NCBI GenBank assembly: GCA_031548005.1 | Contig: JAVBRK010000024.1 | Span: forward strand, 56,188 to 120,187 | DNA from: BNXB01 sp031548005 | GTDB taxonomy: Bacteria; Bacteroidota; Bacteroidia; Bacteroidales; Azobacteroidaceae | Reading direction: 5' to 3' | Length of the DNA: 64,000 nucleotides | Shown here: piece after piece, positions 1 through 8,361 of the stretch | Layout of the letters: each line of letters starts with the position of its first letter | Position numbering within the stretch: the first letter of the stretch is position 1 | The notes under the pieces: generated by a model | The model's database searches: none | Told to the model about the DNA's origin: nothing | Seen by the model: only the letters and a program-made list of their open reading frames with translations | Translations under genes and position numbers: made by a program

Positions 1-594
1 TGCCGACCAATGAGGTCCCTGGTGTCCGTAGTGTGCGTGAGCGGCAGCTACACGTCCCAATTTCTTTTCATTGATCTGCTTGGCCATAAAGGCGAATTGA
101 GGGCTGTCGACTACCGCCGGAGCGCCCCATATCCGCACGCCTTGTTTGATTGCCAGTTCGTACAGTTCGCGCCCTTCGGCATAAGTTGTAGCCATCGGCT
201 TCTCGCTCCAGACGTATTTTTTAGCCATTAATGCTTGGCGGTTTAGTTTTCCGTGCTCTTGCATGTCGGTGAGGTTCACCAGCAGGTCGAACGGAACTCC
301 GGTCAGCATTTCGGTAATATTTGAATAACAGTTTTTCACATGAAATTCTTTTGCCCTGTTCTGTGCTCTTTCAAATTTGATGTCGCATAAACTGACAATT
401 TCTGCATAAGGAGATTTACTCAGGTGTGGAAGATACATTCCGGATACGCTTCCGCAACCAATAACTCCCACTTTGATTCTTTTTTCGGTTAGCGAGGATG
501 CAGCCGCGTAGGCTGTTGATTTTCCTAATAATGGGGAAGCTACGGCTGCTGCACCAAAAACTCCCAGACGAGAGATGAATTCTTTACGGTTCAT
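1..594 (-). CDS. Gfo/Idh/MocA family oxidoreductase, 3' end beyond window
   Basis: N-terminal 198 residues of a NAD(P)-dependent sugar or cyclitol oxidoreductase; the rest lies left of the window. The start at 594 gives MNRKEFISRLGVFGAAAVAS, a Tat-like signal (RKEFISR followed by a hydrophobic stretch), so the enzyme is probably exported folded to the periplasm, which fits the TatA/TatC genes near 21 kb. A Rossmann GCGSVSG motif follows at about residue 46, then LCDIKFERA and the EKP motif (SEKPMATT), typical of the family. The substrate cannot be told. It is divergent from an AraC regulator that may control it (inference). Confidence 0.88.
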   Translation of the reverse strand, partial: MNRKEFISRLGVFGAAAVASPLLGKSTAYAAASSLTEKRIKVGVIGCGSVSGMYLPHLSKSPYAEIVSLCDIKFERAQNRAKEFHVKNCYSNITEMLTGVPFDLLVNLTDMQEHGKLNRQALMAKKYVWSEKPMATTYAEGRELYELAIKQGVRIWGAPAVVDSPQFAFMAKQINEKKLGRVAAAHAHYGHQGPHWSA

Positions 595-635
595 TGTTGT
601 TTTTAATTATGAATGGTTAACGATCTTATTTTTTG

Positions 636-666
636 CAAAGATCGGTGGAAGCCGGGAGGGATCAAA
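636..666 (-). promoter_or_regulatory. Promoter of the Gfo/Idh/MocA gene
   Basis: On the minus strand, TTTG (complement of 663-666) is followed after 19 nt by GATCTTTG (complement of 636-643). This is one base off the Bacteroidota -7 consensus TAnnTTTG at near-ideal spacing, about 40 nt before the start codon. Confidence 0.5.
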
Positions 667-735
667 TAGATAAAATATGCATAAAAGATGGATTATTATT
701 GCTATATTTGTCCAGTAAAAACAGGTGTTGAACAA

Positions 736-1626
736 ATGGCTCAGATTAAACATGGATTTCAAGGTCAGCGCATGATCATCCTACCTTTTTACATTGTAGA
801 TAAAATGGAAAATGATCTGTTAATGAATGATTTGTACATTCATTCGCTGGGATATTTCCCGCATGCAAAATACCATTATATCGACCGGCCGAACGGATGT
901 CCGGAGCATATCCTGATTTATTGCAGCGATGGACAGGGTTGGTTTGAAGTGGATGGGGAATGTCATTCCCTGGAAGCGGACCAATGGGTGATTCTTTCGG
1001 CCGACAAACCGCACCGTTACGGCGCTTCGGGTGAGAATCCATGGTCTATTTACTGGGTTCACTTCAAAGGATACAAGTCGGTTTTGTTTTCTCCGTTGTT
1101 CAATAAGTTGCATTCGATACCGGCGCAAAATAACTCCCGGATCGGAGAACGGATAAAACTCTTCGACGAGATCTACCGGATACTCGACGACTCTTTCGAA
1201 CAGGAAGTGCTTCATTATGCCAATCTTTGTTTTTTATACTTCCTCGGTACAATCACCTACCTCAATGCTTACCGTTCTTCGAAAGAAAGCCTGAGATATG
1301 GCACTTCCATTGTTAATCTCGCTACCCATTACATGAGTGAGAATCTGGAAAAGAAACTGAAATTGGATGAAATTGCCTGTTATTTCGGATACTCCCCATC
1401 CTATTTTTATCGCTTGTTTTATAAAAGTATCGGCTATGCCCCGATGGAATATTTCAACCTGTTAAAAATTCAGAAGGCTTCCTATTATTTACTGAATACC
1501 AACTGGCATATCAATGAAATTTCATTCAATCTCGGATTCGATGATCCGTATTATTTTTCCAGATTATTTAAAAAAATAATAAAGATTTCTCCGGCAAAAT
1601 ACCGGTCTCAGAATGGGATCATATGA
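736..1626 (+). CDS. AraC family transcriptional regulator
   Basis: A 296-residue regulator with an N-terminal AraC-binding cupin (about residues 15-150) and a C-terminal double HTH (about residues 195-290). The HTH motifs are KLDEIACYFGYSPSYFYRLF and NEISFNLGFDDPYYFSRLFK, ending in the family's SPAKYR. ATG 736 is preferred over ATG 688 because a -7-like TATATTTG lies at 703-710, inside the longer frame, and because the protein then begins close to the conserved GFQGQR region. It is divergent from the sugar oxidoreductase, so it may sense a sugar and control that operon; this is inferred from position only. Confidence 0.9.
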   Translation: MAQIKHGFQGQRMIILPFYIVDKMENDLLMNDLYIHSLGYFPHAKYHYIDRPNGCPEHILIYCSDGQGWFEVDGECHSLEADQWVILSADKPHRYGASGENPWSIYWVHFKGYKSVLFSPLFNKLHSIPAQNNSRIGERIKLFDEIYRILDDSFEQEVLHYANLCFLYFLGTITYLNAYRSSKESLRYGTSIVNLATHYMSENLEKKLKLDEIACYFGYSPSYFYRLFYKSIGYAPMEYFNLLKIQKASYYLLNTNWHINEISFNLGFDDPYYFSRLFKKIIKISPAKYRSQNGII

Positions 1627-1659
1627 TTAAAATAAAAAATTACCAGACAGAAATAAAAA

Positions 1660-1691
1660 TTTGCTTTTAACCGAAATAGTGTATAAATTTG
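1660..1691 (+). promoter_or_regulatory. Promoter of the peptide-export operon
   Basis: TTTG at 1660-1663, a 20-nt spacer, then TAAATTTG at 1684-1691: a full match to the Bacteroidota primary sigma promoter, about 64 nt upstream of the membrane fusion gene. Confidence 0.75.
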
Positions 1692-1754
1692 CATCCGATT
1701 ACTTTTTTCTAAGAGATAGTATCTTAACTTTAACATTTTAAATAGCCCGAATTT

Positions 1755-2942
1755 ATGAACAATTCAAAAAAATTGTTCCCGGCCGAAGTAATGGATGTTT
1801 CTATTGAACAAATTATTCATCGGTTTGGAAACAAAAGTCATTTGCTATACATAGTTGTTCTTATCTTCTCTGTTGCTGCATTTTTTTCTATGTTTTTTGT
1901 TTATCTGGATGTGAATGTAACCGCTACCGGTTTATTAAAGCCTCCGGGTGACCGGATTGTGGTATCCAGTTCTCATACCGGCCGGGTCGAAAGAATGTAT
2001 GTTGCAGAAAATCAGAGAGTAAAAAAAGGAGATACACTTGTTCTGATTGATCATTCTTTATACAGGGAAGACTTGACCTTAACGACAGAAAGAAAAGTCG
2101 AGCTGGAGAGAATAATACAAGACCTGAATTATCTGACTTCCCTGAAAAGAGAGGAGCTGCTGGATGCTTCGTCTGTAGGAAAGCGTCTGGCTTCCGATCT
2201 GTATTTTCAGTCTTATAATCTTTTTTCCATGCAGCTTGTGGATTTGAAAAACAGGATGGAAAATGCCCGGAAGACGTATGAAAGAGATTCCCGGTTGTTT
2301 AAGTCCGGAGTGGTTTCTGCAGCAGAGCTCGAACCGGTCGAGGCGGAATATGTCAATGCAAAAACGGCTATTTATCTTCTCTGCGACCGCCAGCTCAACG
2401 AATGGAAAGGGGATCGCCTGGCCAATCAGAATGAATTGAGGCAGGTGTCTTCCAGATTAGAAAATCTGCAGATTCAACAGAACCAATTGGTGATATACTC
2501 TCCTTCTGATGGGAATGTAGTCCGTATTTCCGGTATTACAGAAGGAACCTACCTGCACGATGGACAGGAAATCCTTTCGATTTCTTCAGACGATCAGATT
2601 ATCGCGGAATGTTATATTTATCCCCGGGATATCGGGTTGATACGTCCTGAACAGGACGCCCGTATACAGGTCGACGCCTATAACTACAACGATTGGGGAA
2701 TGCTGGAAGCATCTGTAAAGGATGTTTCCCATGATATTTTTGTCCCCAACGAGGGCCAGCCTTATTTTAAAGTTATTTGCCAGTTAGATAAAGATTACCT
2801 TCAATTAAGAAATGGATATAAAGGTTATCTCAAAAAAGGGATGACTGTCAATGCCCGCTTTATCGTTACCCGGCGTACGGTCTTTCAATTACTTTACGAC
2901 AAGGTGGATAATTGGTTGAATCCGAATGTTAATCCGCTATAA
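1755..2942 (+). CDS. HlyD-family membrane fusion protein of a peptide exporter
   Basis: A 395-residue periplasmic adaptor that would link the inner-membrane ABC exporter just downstream to an outer-membrane channel. There is a short cytoplasmic N-terminus, one membrane helix (about residues 33-56), and a first half-lipoyl segment (SSHTGRVERMYVAENQRVKK). A coiled-coil hairpin follows at about residues 105-245, then a second lipoyl half (IYSPSDGNVVRISG) and a beta-barrel domain. The arrangement is typical of adaptors for C39-peptidase exporters. It is first in an operon with the exporter (18-nt gap) and the HTH gene. No outer-membrane TolC partner is in the window, so one must come from elsewhere. 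Confidence 0.9.
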   Translation: MNNSKKLFPAEVMDVSIEQIIHRFGNKSHLLYIVVLIFSVAAFFSMFFVYLDVNVTATGLLKPPGDRIVVSSSHTGRVERMYVAENQRVKKGDTLVLIDHSLYREDLTLTTERKVELERIIQDLNYLTSLKREELLDASSVGKRLASDLYFQSYNLFSMQLVDLKNRMENARKTYERDSRLFKSGVVSAAELEPVEAEYVNAKTAIYLLCDRQLNEWKGDRLANQNELRQVSSRLENLQIQQNQLVIYSPSDGNVVRISGITEGTYLHDGQEILSISSDDQIIAECYIYPRDIGLIRPEQDARIQVDAYNYNDWGMLEASVKDVSHDIFVPNEGQPYFKVICQLDKDYLQLRNGYKGYLKKGMTVNARFIVTRRTVFQLLYDKVDNWLNPNVNPL

Positions 2943-2960
2943 TATATAACAGCTACAGCT

Positions 2961-5141
2961 ATGTCAAAAAAAGTTTGTATCAAACAACACGATATTACGG
3001 ATTGTGGAGCAGCTTGCCTGGCTTCCATATCAGAATTTTACGGATTGAGCCTACCCATCTCCCGTATCCGGCAAATGGCTTCGACTACCCAGCGGGGAAC
3101 CAATATCCTGGGCTTGGTTGAGGCGGCCGAAAAGCTGGGATTTTCTGCCAAAGGGGTGAAATCGAAGTATGAAGACGGTACCAATGACCTCCGTTCTTTG
3201 TATAAAATACCCAAACCTGCCATTGCCCACGTGATTGAACGCGAAGTGCTGCTCCATTTTGTGGTAATTTATAAGGTAACCAAAACAGAGGTTCGGGTAA
3301 TGGACCCTATGGATGGTAAAATGCATACCCTGACTTTAGATGAATTTAATAAAAAATGGACCGGGATCATGGCGTTGCTTGTTCCGCAGGATGAATTCAG
3401 GCCGCGTAATGAAAAAATCTCCATTTCCCAGCGGATGTGGGAATTGTTCAAGCCTCACAAATCGGAAATTTTTCAGTCGCTTTTCGGAGCGATAATCTAT
3501 ACCATCATCGGATTATCTGTTTCGATTTATGTCCAGAAGATCATCGATTATGTTATTCCGGATAATAACCGCAATCTGATGAACGTATTGAGTGTGGGAA
3601 TGATTATTCTATTATTGCTTTCGCTTTTTATCAATTACTGGAAAGGAATATTCATGACCCGCACCGGATTGAGAATCGATGCAAAGCTGATACTCGGTTA
3701 TTACAAATATTTACTCCGTTTGCCCCAGACGTTTTTCGACAATATGAGAACGGGAGAGATTATTTCCAGGGTAAATGACGCCATAAAAATCCGGACTTTT
3801 ATCAATGAAACCATGATTGGACTGGCTGTCAGCGTTTTCACATTCATTTTTTCTTTCGGATTGATGTTTACCTACTACTGGAAGCTGGCATTGATTATTT
3901 TTTGTATTGTGCCTCTGTATGCAATCATTTACTTTATTTACAATTCGATCAATAAAAAACTGCAACGCCGGTTGATGGAGCAGTCGGCCGATATGGAATC
4001 TCAACTGTTCGAATCCATCAATGCCATATCTACAATTAAACGTTTCGGGATAGAAGATTTTGCCAATATGAAAACCGAAGCGCGCTTTGTCAAACTGTTA
4101 GATAGTATTTATACTTCAGGAAAAAGCGGTTTGATGATCGGAACTGCTTCGGAGTTTGTTTCCCGGCTGTTCACCATTATCCTGTTGTGGGCGGGAACTT
4201 ATTTTGTCATGGGAAATATCATTACCCCGGGAGAGTTACTTTCATTTTATGCCATCATAGCTTATTTTACAGGGCCTGTGAGTAGCCTGATCGGGATGAA
4301 CCGCACCCTCCAGGATGCCCGCATTGCCGGTGACCGCTTATTTGAGATCATGGATCTCGAGCATGAGGATAATGAACAGAAAACAGAATTGAGAACCGAG
4401 CAAATCGGAGATATTGTATTCGAAGATGTATATTTCCGTTATGGTAGCAGAGACAATGTTTTTAACGGTTTGAGTCTGAGGTTTGCCAAAGGGAAAGTCA
4501 GCGCTGTAGTCGGAGAGAGCGGATCGGGAAAAACGACCCTGACTTCGATCATACAGAATTTGTATCCTTTAGAGAGCGGAAAAGTGATGATCGGAGAAGT
4601 GGATATCCGCCATATCTCGCCGCGTTCGTTGAGAGACCGGGTCGGGGTAGTGCCCCAGAAAATCGATTTATTCGAGGGGAGTATCATCGATAATATTGCA
4701 TTGGGAGATTTTTCTCCGGATATGGAAAAAATATTATCGATCTGCCGTCAGATCGGAATATTGAGTTTCATAGAAAGCCTTCCGTTCGGTTTTCATACAA
4801 ATATCGGGGAAAACGGCTCCAAGCTCTCCGGAGGACAACGCCAGCGGATTGCCATTGCCCGGGCGCTGTACAAAGATCCGGATGTTCTGATTCTGGATGA
4901 AGCGACTTCCGCCCTGGATTCCGAATCGGAACTGCATATAAAGAATGTCATTGAGTCGCTTAAAATGCAGGGAAAGACTGTGATTGTAATCGCCCACAGG
5001 CTGGGAACAATCATGAATTCCGATTGTATTTATGTTTTGCATGAAGGAACTTTGGTTGAAGAAGGAAACCACAGGCAGTTGGTTTATAAATACAACGGAT
5101 TTTATTCGAAATACTGGAAAACACAAACGAGCCTGAATTAA
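2961..5141 (+). CDS. Peptidase-containing ABC transporter (C39 peptidase, bacteriocin exporter type)
   Basis: A 726-residue exporter that would cut double-glycine leader peptides and secrete the mature product. The N-terminal C39 peptidase (about residues 1-140) has Gln9, catalytic Cys15 in HDITDCGAACL, His99 (LLHFVVIY) and Asp115 (RVMDPMDG). A six-helix ABC membrane domain spans about residues 165-445. The ATPase domain has Walker A GESGSGKTT (about 517), signature LSGGQRQR (about 622), Walker B VLILDEATSALD (about 642) and an H-loop His in VIAHRLG. All catalytic residues are present. The double-glycine peptide at 5545 is the obvious substrate, and the small peptide at 8060 a possible second one. 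Confidence 0.95.
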   Translation: MSKKVCIKQHDITDCGAACLASISEFYGLSLPISRIRQMASTTQRGTNILGLVEAAEKLGFSAKGVKSKYEDGTNDLRSLYKIPKPAIAHVIEREVLLHFVVIYKVTKTEVRVMDPMDGKMHTLTLDEFNKKWTGIMALLVPQDEFRPRNEKISISQRMWELFKPHKSEIFQSLFGAIIYTIIGLSVSIYVQKIIDYVIPDNNRNLMNVLSVGMIILLLLSLFINYWKGIFMTRTGLRIDAKLILGYYKYLLRLPQTFFDNMRTGEIISRVNDAIKIRTFINETMIGLAVSVFTFIFSFGLMFTYYWKLALIIFCIVPLYAIIYFIYNSINKKLQRRLMEQSADMESQLFESINAISTIKRFGIEDFANMKTEARFVKLLDSIYTSGKSGLMIGTASEFVSRLFTIILLWAGTYFVMGNIITPGELLSFYAIIAYFTGPVSSLIGMNRTLQDARIAGDRLFEIMDLEHEDNEQKTELRTEQIGDIVFEDVYFRYGSRDNVFNGLSLRFAKGKVSAVVGESGSGKTTLTSIIQNLYPLESGKVMIGEVDIRHISPRSLRDRVGVVPQKIDLFEGSIIDNIALGDFSPDMEKILSICRQIGILSFIESLPFGFHTNIGENGSKLSGGQRQRIAIARALYKDPDVLILDEATSALDSESELHIKNVIESLKMQGKTVIVIAHRLGTIMNSDCIYVLHEGTLVEEGNHRQLVYKYNGFYSKYWKTQTSLN

Positions 5142-5154
5142 CATACTTTGTACC

Positions 5155-5487
5155 ATGAAGCTATTTGAATACATCGAACGATTTGAATTGATCCATAAAT
5201 TGATTCAGGAAGAAAAGACCGGTACTCCGGGAGAATTTGCCAGGCAGTTGAATATCAGTCGGTCGAGATTATATGAGGTTCTTGATGAAATGAAATCGAG
5301 AGGGTTCCCTATTTCTTATTCTCGTAACCTGAAAAGTTTTTATTATGAATATGAGGTTGAATGTAATATAGAGTTTAATATTAAGCTTTTAACAGATAAG
5401 GAAAGTAAAAAAAATTATGGAGGAAGTGGTATTTTATCTGAAAAAATCCTGTTTTTACAGACGGAATACAGGTATCTTTGCCCCTAA
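5155..5487 (+). CDS. Small HTH-domain protein between exporter and leader peptide
   Basis: A 110-residue protein with a winged-helix-like HTH of the HTH_11 type at about residues 10-60 (GEFARQLNISRSRLYEVLDE, then a wing with SYSRNLKSFYYEY). The remaining 50 residues are unrecognised. It starts 13 nt after the exporter stop, so it is in the same operon, and its last codons overlap the -7 element of the peptide promoter. A role as local regulator of the peptide gene is inferred from position. It could instead bind the peptide or the exporter, since there is no receiver or sensor domain. Confidence 0.8.
   Translation: MKLFEYIERFELIHKLIQEEKTGTPGEFARQLNISRSRLYEVLDEMKSRGFPISYSRNLKSFYYEYEVECNIEFNIKLLTDKESKKNYGGSGILSEKILFLQTEYRYLCP
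5452..5480 (+). promoter_or_regulatory. Promoter of the double-glycine peptide gene
   Basis: TATCTTTG at 5473-5480 matches the -7 consensus. The -33 region is only T-rich (TTTTT at 5452-5456, about 17 nt upstream), so the promoter may need an activator. It sits inside the end of the HTH gene, giving a 5' UTR of about 58 nt. Confidence 0.5.
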
Positions 5488-5544
5488 GTCTGTATAAATA
5501 AGCAGATATAATTGTTTAATCCTAATGTATTAATTTTAGATTTT

Positions 5545-5778
5545 ATGAAAAATTTAAATGTTTATGGCGTTCAAGAATTGGATCGCAACGAAATGGTGAT
5601 GGTAGAAGGTGGTGCTGCAGCTAACAACTTCTTCGGAAGTCTTGCTAACTTCTGGGCTGGTATCGGAAGTGCAATCATCCAGATTTTAGTTCCTGCTGTT
5701 TCAACTACTATCGAAGCTGTAGGTGGTTATGTTAACAATTTGATCGCTGACTTCACTGCTTCTATCGGCAAGAAGTAA
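5545..5778 (+). CDS. Double-glycine leader peptide, putative bacteriocin or signal peptide
   Basis: A 77-residue precursor. The start at ATG 5545 gives a 23-residue leader, MKNLNVYGVQELDRNEM then VMVEGG, with Gly-Gly at -2/-1 and hydrophobic residues at -4 and -7, as C39 peptidases require. The 54-residue core starts AAANNFFGSLANFW and ends TASIGKK. It has no Cys and is rich in Ala, Gly, Ile and Val with alternating hydrophobic stretches, as expected of a membrane-active helical peptide. Codons are strongly biased (GCT, AAC, TTC, GGT, ATC) compared with neighbours, suggesting high expression. It has its own promoter and a strong terminator. No immunity gene is adjacent. A pheromone role is possible too. 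Confidence 0.85.
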   Translation: MKNLNVYGVQELDRNEMVMVEGGAAANNFFGSLANFWAGIGSAIIQILVPAVSTTIEAVGGYVNNLIADFTASIGKK

Positions 5779-5800
5779 TCAATCATCCAATTGAAAAGAA

Positions 5801-5842
5801 GAACAGCCGGTCGTTTTATAATTACCGGCTGTTCGCTTTTTT
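5801..5842 (+). terminator. Rho-independent terminator of the peptide gene
   Basis: Perfect 11-bp stem GAACAGCCGGT (5801-5811) / ACCGGCTGTTC (5824-5834), 12-nt loop, then GC and six T (5837-5842). The right arm encodes the last codons of the convergent SpoU gene, so the hairpin doubles as coding sequence. Confidence 0.85.
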
Positions 5843-6355
5843 AAATAGTTCCCAGATTACAATTCCTGCCGCAACGGATACATTGAGGGAATGTTTGGTG
5901 CCGAATTGAGGAATCTCGATGCAGCCGTGGCATTCAAAAATAACCTCCTGTTGTACTCCATGCACCTCGTTTCCGAGAATAACAGCGTATTTCTTCCCGT
6001 TTTCCAATTGAAAAGTTTCCAATGATGCGCTCTGCTCGGCCTGTTCCACTGCCCACACCTGGTAACCCTCGCTTTTGAGCTTCTTCACAATATCCGATGT
6101 ATTTTCCGAATAGCTCCATTCAATTGTATCTTCAGCGCCCAAAGCTGTTTTATGAATTTCGGGATGGGGAGGTGTTGCCGTAATACCGCATAAATAAATG
6201 TGTTCGACTAAAAATGCATCTGAGGTGCGGAACACTGAACCTACATTGTGCAGACTTCTGACGTTATCTAAGATAATCACCAACGGGGTTTTCGGGGTGG
6301 CTTTAAATGCATCTTTGTTTAACCGGTTCAGTTCGGTGATTCTCAGTTTTCTCAT
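5822..6355 (-). CDS. SpoU/TrmH-family RNA 2'-O-methyltransferase
   Basis: A 177-residue SPOUT methyltransferase that uses S-adenosylmethionine to methylate a ribose 2'-OH in tRNA or rRNA. All three family motifs are present: VRSLHNVGSVFRTSDAF (motif 1, with the catalytic Arg), VILGNEVHGV (motif 2) and IPQFGTKHSLNVSVAAGIV (motif 3, the knot). It lacks the N-terminal substrate-binding domain of RlmB-type enzymes, so it is a compact TrmH/TrmL-like form; the target nucleotide cannot be predicted. It is 22 nt downstream of sufE, probably cotranscribed. Confidence 0.92.
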   Translation of the reverse strand: MRKLRITELNRLNKDAFKATPKTPLVIILDNVRSLHNVGSVFRTSDAFLVEHIYLCGITATPPHPEIHKTALGAEDTIEWSYSENTSDIVKKLKSEGYQVWAVEQAEQSASLETFQLENGKKYAVILGNEVHGVQQEVIFECHGCIEIPQFGTKHSLNVSVAAGIVIWELFKKANSR

Positions 6356-6377
6356 ATGTCGTTTATTTTTGGCGTAT

Positions 6378-6803
6378 TTAGCTTTCTTTGGCTTTGAAAG
6401 CCAGGGCGTATAGTTTCATTTGTTTCAACATGGCCACCAGGCCGTTGGACCGGGTCGGCGAGAGGTGCTCTTTCAATCCGATCTTATCGATGAAATAGAG
6501 ATCTGAATCGACGATTTCCGAAGGGGAATGGCCCGATAACGCCTTGATGAGCAGAGATACGATTCCTTTCACGATCACGGCATCGCTTTCTCCCTGATAG
6601 ATTATATTCCCGTTTTCCAGGTCGGCCTGCAACCACACCCGGCTCTGGCATCCCTCTATCAGGTTGTTATTGGTTTTGTATTTCGGATCGAGCGGAGGTA
6701 AATCATTCCCCAGTTCGATGAGTAGGGCGTATTTGTCCATCCAGTCGTCGAAGACTGAGAAATCTTCGATGATTTCGTCCTGTATTTCGTTGATCGTTTT
6801 CAT
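6378..6803 (-). CDS. sufE: SufE-family cysteine desulfuration protein
   Basis: A 141-residue sulfur acceptor that takes persulfide from the SufS cysteine desulfurase and passes it to the SufBCD scaffold for Fe-S cluster assembly. The catalytic Cys52 sits in the family motif EGCQSRVWL. The fold length and the DLPPLD segment upstream match the family. Its sufS/BCD partners are not in this window. It lies between the M28 peptidase (26 nt upstream) and the SpoU gene on the same strand. Confidence 0.93.
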   Translation of the reverse strand: MKTINEIQDEIIEDFSVFDDWMDKYALLIELGNDLPPLDPKYKTNNNLIEGCQSRVWLQADLENGNIIYQGESDAVIVKGIVSLLIKALSGHSPSEIVDSDLYFIDKIGLKEHLSPTRSNGLVAMLKQMKLYALAFKAKES

Positions 6804-6829
6804 AGCTTATTTTGTTTGATACCGAATTC

Positions 6830-7822
6830 TTACTCCTCGTTATAAATGACATACAGTACGGTTTGACCGACTGCCTTCAGTGTTTCCCGGCTCACCTGGT
6901 CCATGTTATCCTTCTGGGTATGCCAGTAGGATCCAAAACCGTGATCGGAGTTGGGTTCGTAGTGAATAATATCGATACAGGGTATCTTGCGCCCCTGGAT
7001 CACATGCGCGTGGTCGTCTTCTATCTGACCGATGCCGGCATCCACGAAATACTGTCCGTAACCGATTATTTGCGCTGCTTCCCAGACTTTCCGGATCACA
7101 TGGGGAGCCGATTGTTTAGAAAGATGTTCCTTGTAAAAACGGGCGTCCGGTGCACTTACCATATCTAAAAGAATACCGTACCGGGCTGTGTAATTCGGTT
7201 TATGAGGATTTTTAGCCCAAAAATCCGATCCCAAACAATAGCCGCTTGCACTGCCGGCTGTTGTGTCGAAACTCGGAACTCCCCAATCTTCGGCATCGAA
7301 GAAAATGATATCTATCCCGATTGCCGGTTGCTTTTGTCCGATCTGGCGCGCAATCTCGAGCAGGGCGGCACAAGATCCTGCGCCATCGTTAGCGCCGTCG
7401 ATGGGGGTGTGGTAATTCTTCGGATCCGCATCCTGGTCGGAAAAAGGCCGGGTATCCCAATGGGCAAACAAGAGTACTCTGTTCTTATTTTCGGGTTGGA
7501 AAGATCCGATAATATTCTTTGCTTTCAACCGAATGCCATTGTAAGTTTCCAGGTCCATATCCTGTTCAAATACCTGAGCTCCGAATTCTTTTAATTTGGC
7601 CGACAGGTAGTTGCCACAAGTTTCATGTGCTTTGGTATTCGGTACCCGGGGACCGAATGCTACCTGGGCTGCTGTATAAGCATAGGCGCTGTCGGCATTG
7701 AATTCCGGAATCTCTATAGCCTTTTTTGCTGCAACGGCTTTCGTCTGCGGTGAACTTCCGTTTTTACCGCAGGCCATAAATACGATGCCTATAACTGTAA
7801 TAAAGATGAATCTCTTGTACAT
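6830..7822 (-). CDS. M28-family zinc peptidase / glutaminyl cyclase-like lipoprotein
   Basis: 330 residues. The start at 7822 gives a lipoprotein signal, MYKRFIFITVIGIVFMACGK, with the lipobox Cys at about residue 18; a start at 7879 would bury this signal. Zinc ligands of the M28 fold are visible: His/Asp in FAHWDTRPFSDQD, Asp in DGANDGAGSCAALLE, the Glu-Asp pair in FFDAEDWG, and a C-terminal His in SDHGFGSYWHTQKD. The Trp after the Glu-Asp pair resembles bacterial glutaminyl-peptide cyclotransferases, so pyroglutamate formation on exported proteins is as likely as aminopeptidase activity. Envelope-anchored. A promoter could not be firmly placed. Confidence 0.85.
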   Translation of the reverse strand: MYKRFIFITVIGIVFMACGKNGSSPQTKAVAAKKAIEIPEFNADSAYAYTAAQVAFGPRVPNTKAHETCGNYLSAKLKEFGAQVFEQDMDLETYNGIRLKAKNIIGSFQPENKNRVLLFAHWDTRPFSDQDADPKNYHTPIDGANDGAGSCAALLEIARQIGQKQPAIGIDIIFFDAEDWGVPSFDTTAGSASGYCLGSDFWAKNPHKPNYTARYGILLDMVSAPDARFYKEHLSKQSAPHVIRKVWEAAQIIGYGQYFVDAGIGQIEDDHAHVIQGRKIPCIDIIHYEPNSDHGFGSYWHTQKDNMDQVSRETLKAVGQTVLYVIYNEE

Positions 7823-8059
7823 ATTAAAATAGGAGTTGAAAAATAAGGCAGCTAAGGTACTAAATAAATCAGATTGCACCTATAAATTATAAATTTTTCG
7901 GAAAGAGATCTCTAACAAAGGCCTCGTTCAGCATATAAAATGACTACGTTCGGTTAATTGGAATCAAAAATATTTTGTTTATTGATATGTTTTCTATATA
8001 ATTGTGAAATATTTAATAAATAAAATTAATATAAAATAAAAAAATTAATTAAACTAAAA

Positions 8060-8293
8060 TTGAAAGATCCCGACATGAAAACTATTGTTGGAGGTTATTA
8101 TCCTGGCTCTGGTACTTATGGTGATCCGTACCAACTCCCGGAAGTAGTTGTATATGGGAAAGGGCCTTACAAATCTTGTCAGGCGTTTTATAATCAACCT
8201 GGTTTTTTTGATTATCAAGCCGGAAATCCAATAATTGGATCGTTTTTAACGTACTTTAATCTGTTAGTCCATACTTGTGGAGGCCACAAATAA
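8060..8293 (+). CDS. Small Gly-Gly peptide, putative bacteriocin-like product
   Basis: A 77-residue unrecognised peptide. TTG 8060 gives MKDPDMKTIVGG then YYPGSGTYGDPYQLPEVVVYG; ATG 8075 would leave only MKTIVGG before the Gly-Gly. There is an in-frame stop at 8027. The short MKTIVGG segment resembles the end of a double-glycine leader, though it is much shorter than the 23-residue leader at 5545. The putative core has an LPEVVVY segment, many Tyr and Gly, and two Cys that could form a disulfide. It lies in AT-rich DNA, 68 nt before a CPBP membrane protein, a family that includes bacteriocin immunity proteins. Function and start are uncertain; the context is the main evidence. Confidence 0.6.
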   Translation: MKDPDMKTIVGGYYPGSGTYGDPYQLPEVVVYGKGPYKSCQAFYNQPGFFDYQAGNPIIGSFLTYFNLLVHTCGGHK

Positions 8294-8300
8294 ACTTAAT

Positions 8301-8341
8301 ATATCCATTTTTATGAGATCATATCAATTAAGAATGGATAT
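8301..8341 (+). other. Intercistronic hairpin between peptide and CPBP gene
   Basis: Perfect 9-bp inverted repeat ATATCCATT (8301-8309) / AATGGATAT (8333-8341) with a 23-nt loop and no T-run after it. It may stabilise the peptide message or damp readthrough into the CPBP gene; it is too weak to call a terminator. Confidence 0.45.
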
Positions 8342-8361
8342 GAAAAAGATATTTTATAATT

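Noticed and set aside
688..735. Extended N-terminus for the AraC regulator
   Set aside because: A -7-like box at 703-710 and the family's usual start point favour ATG 736.
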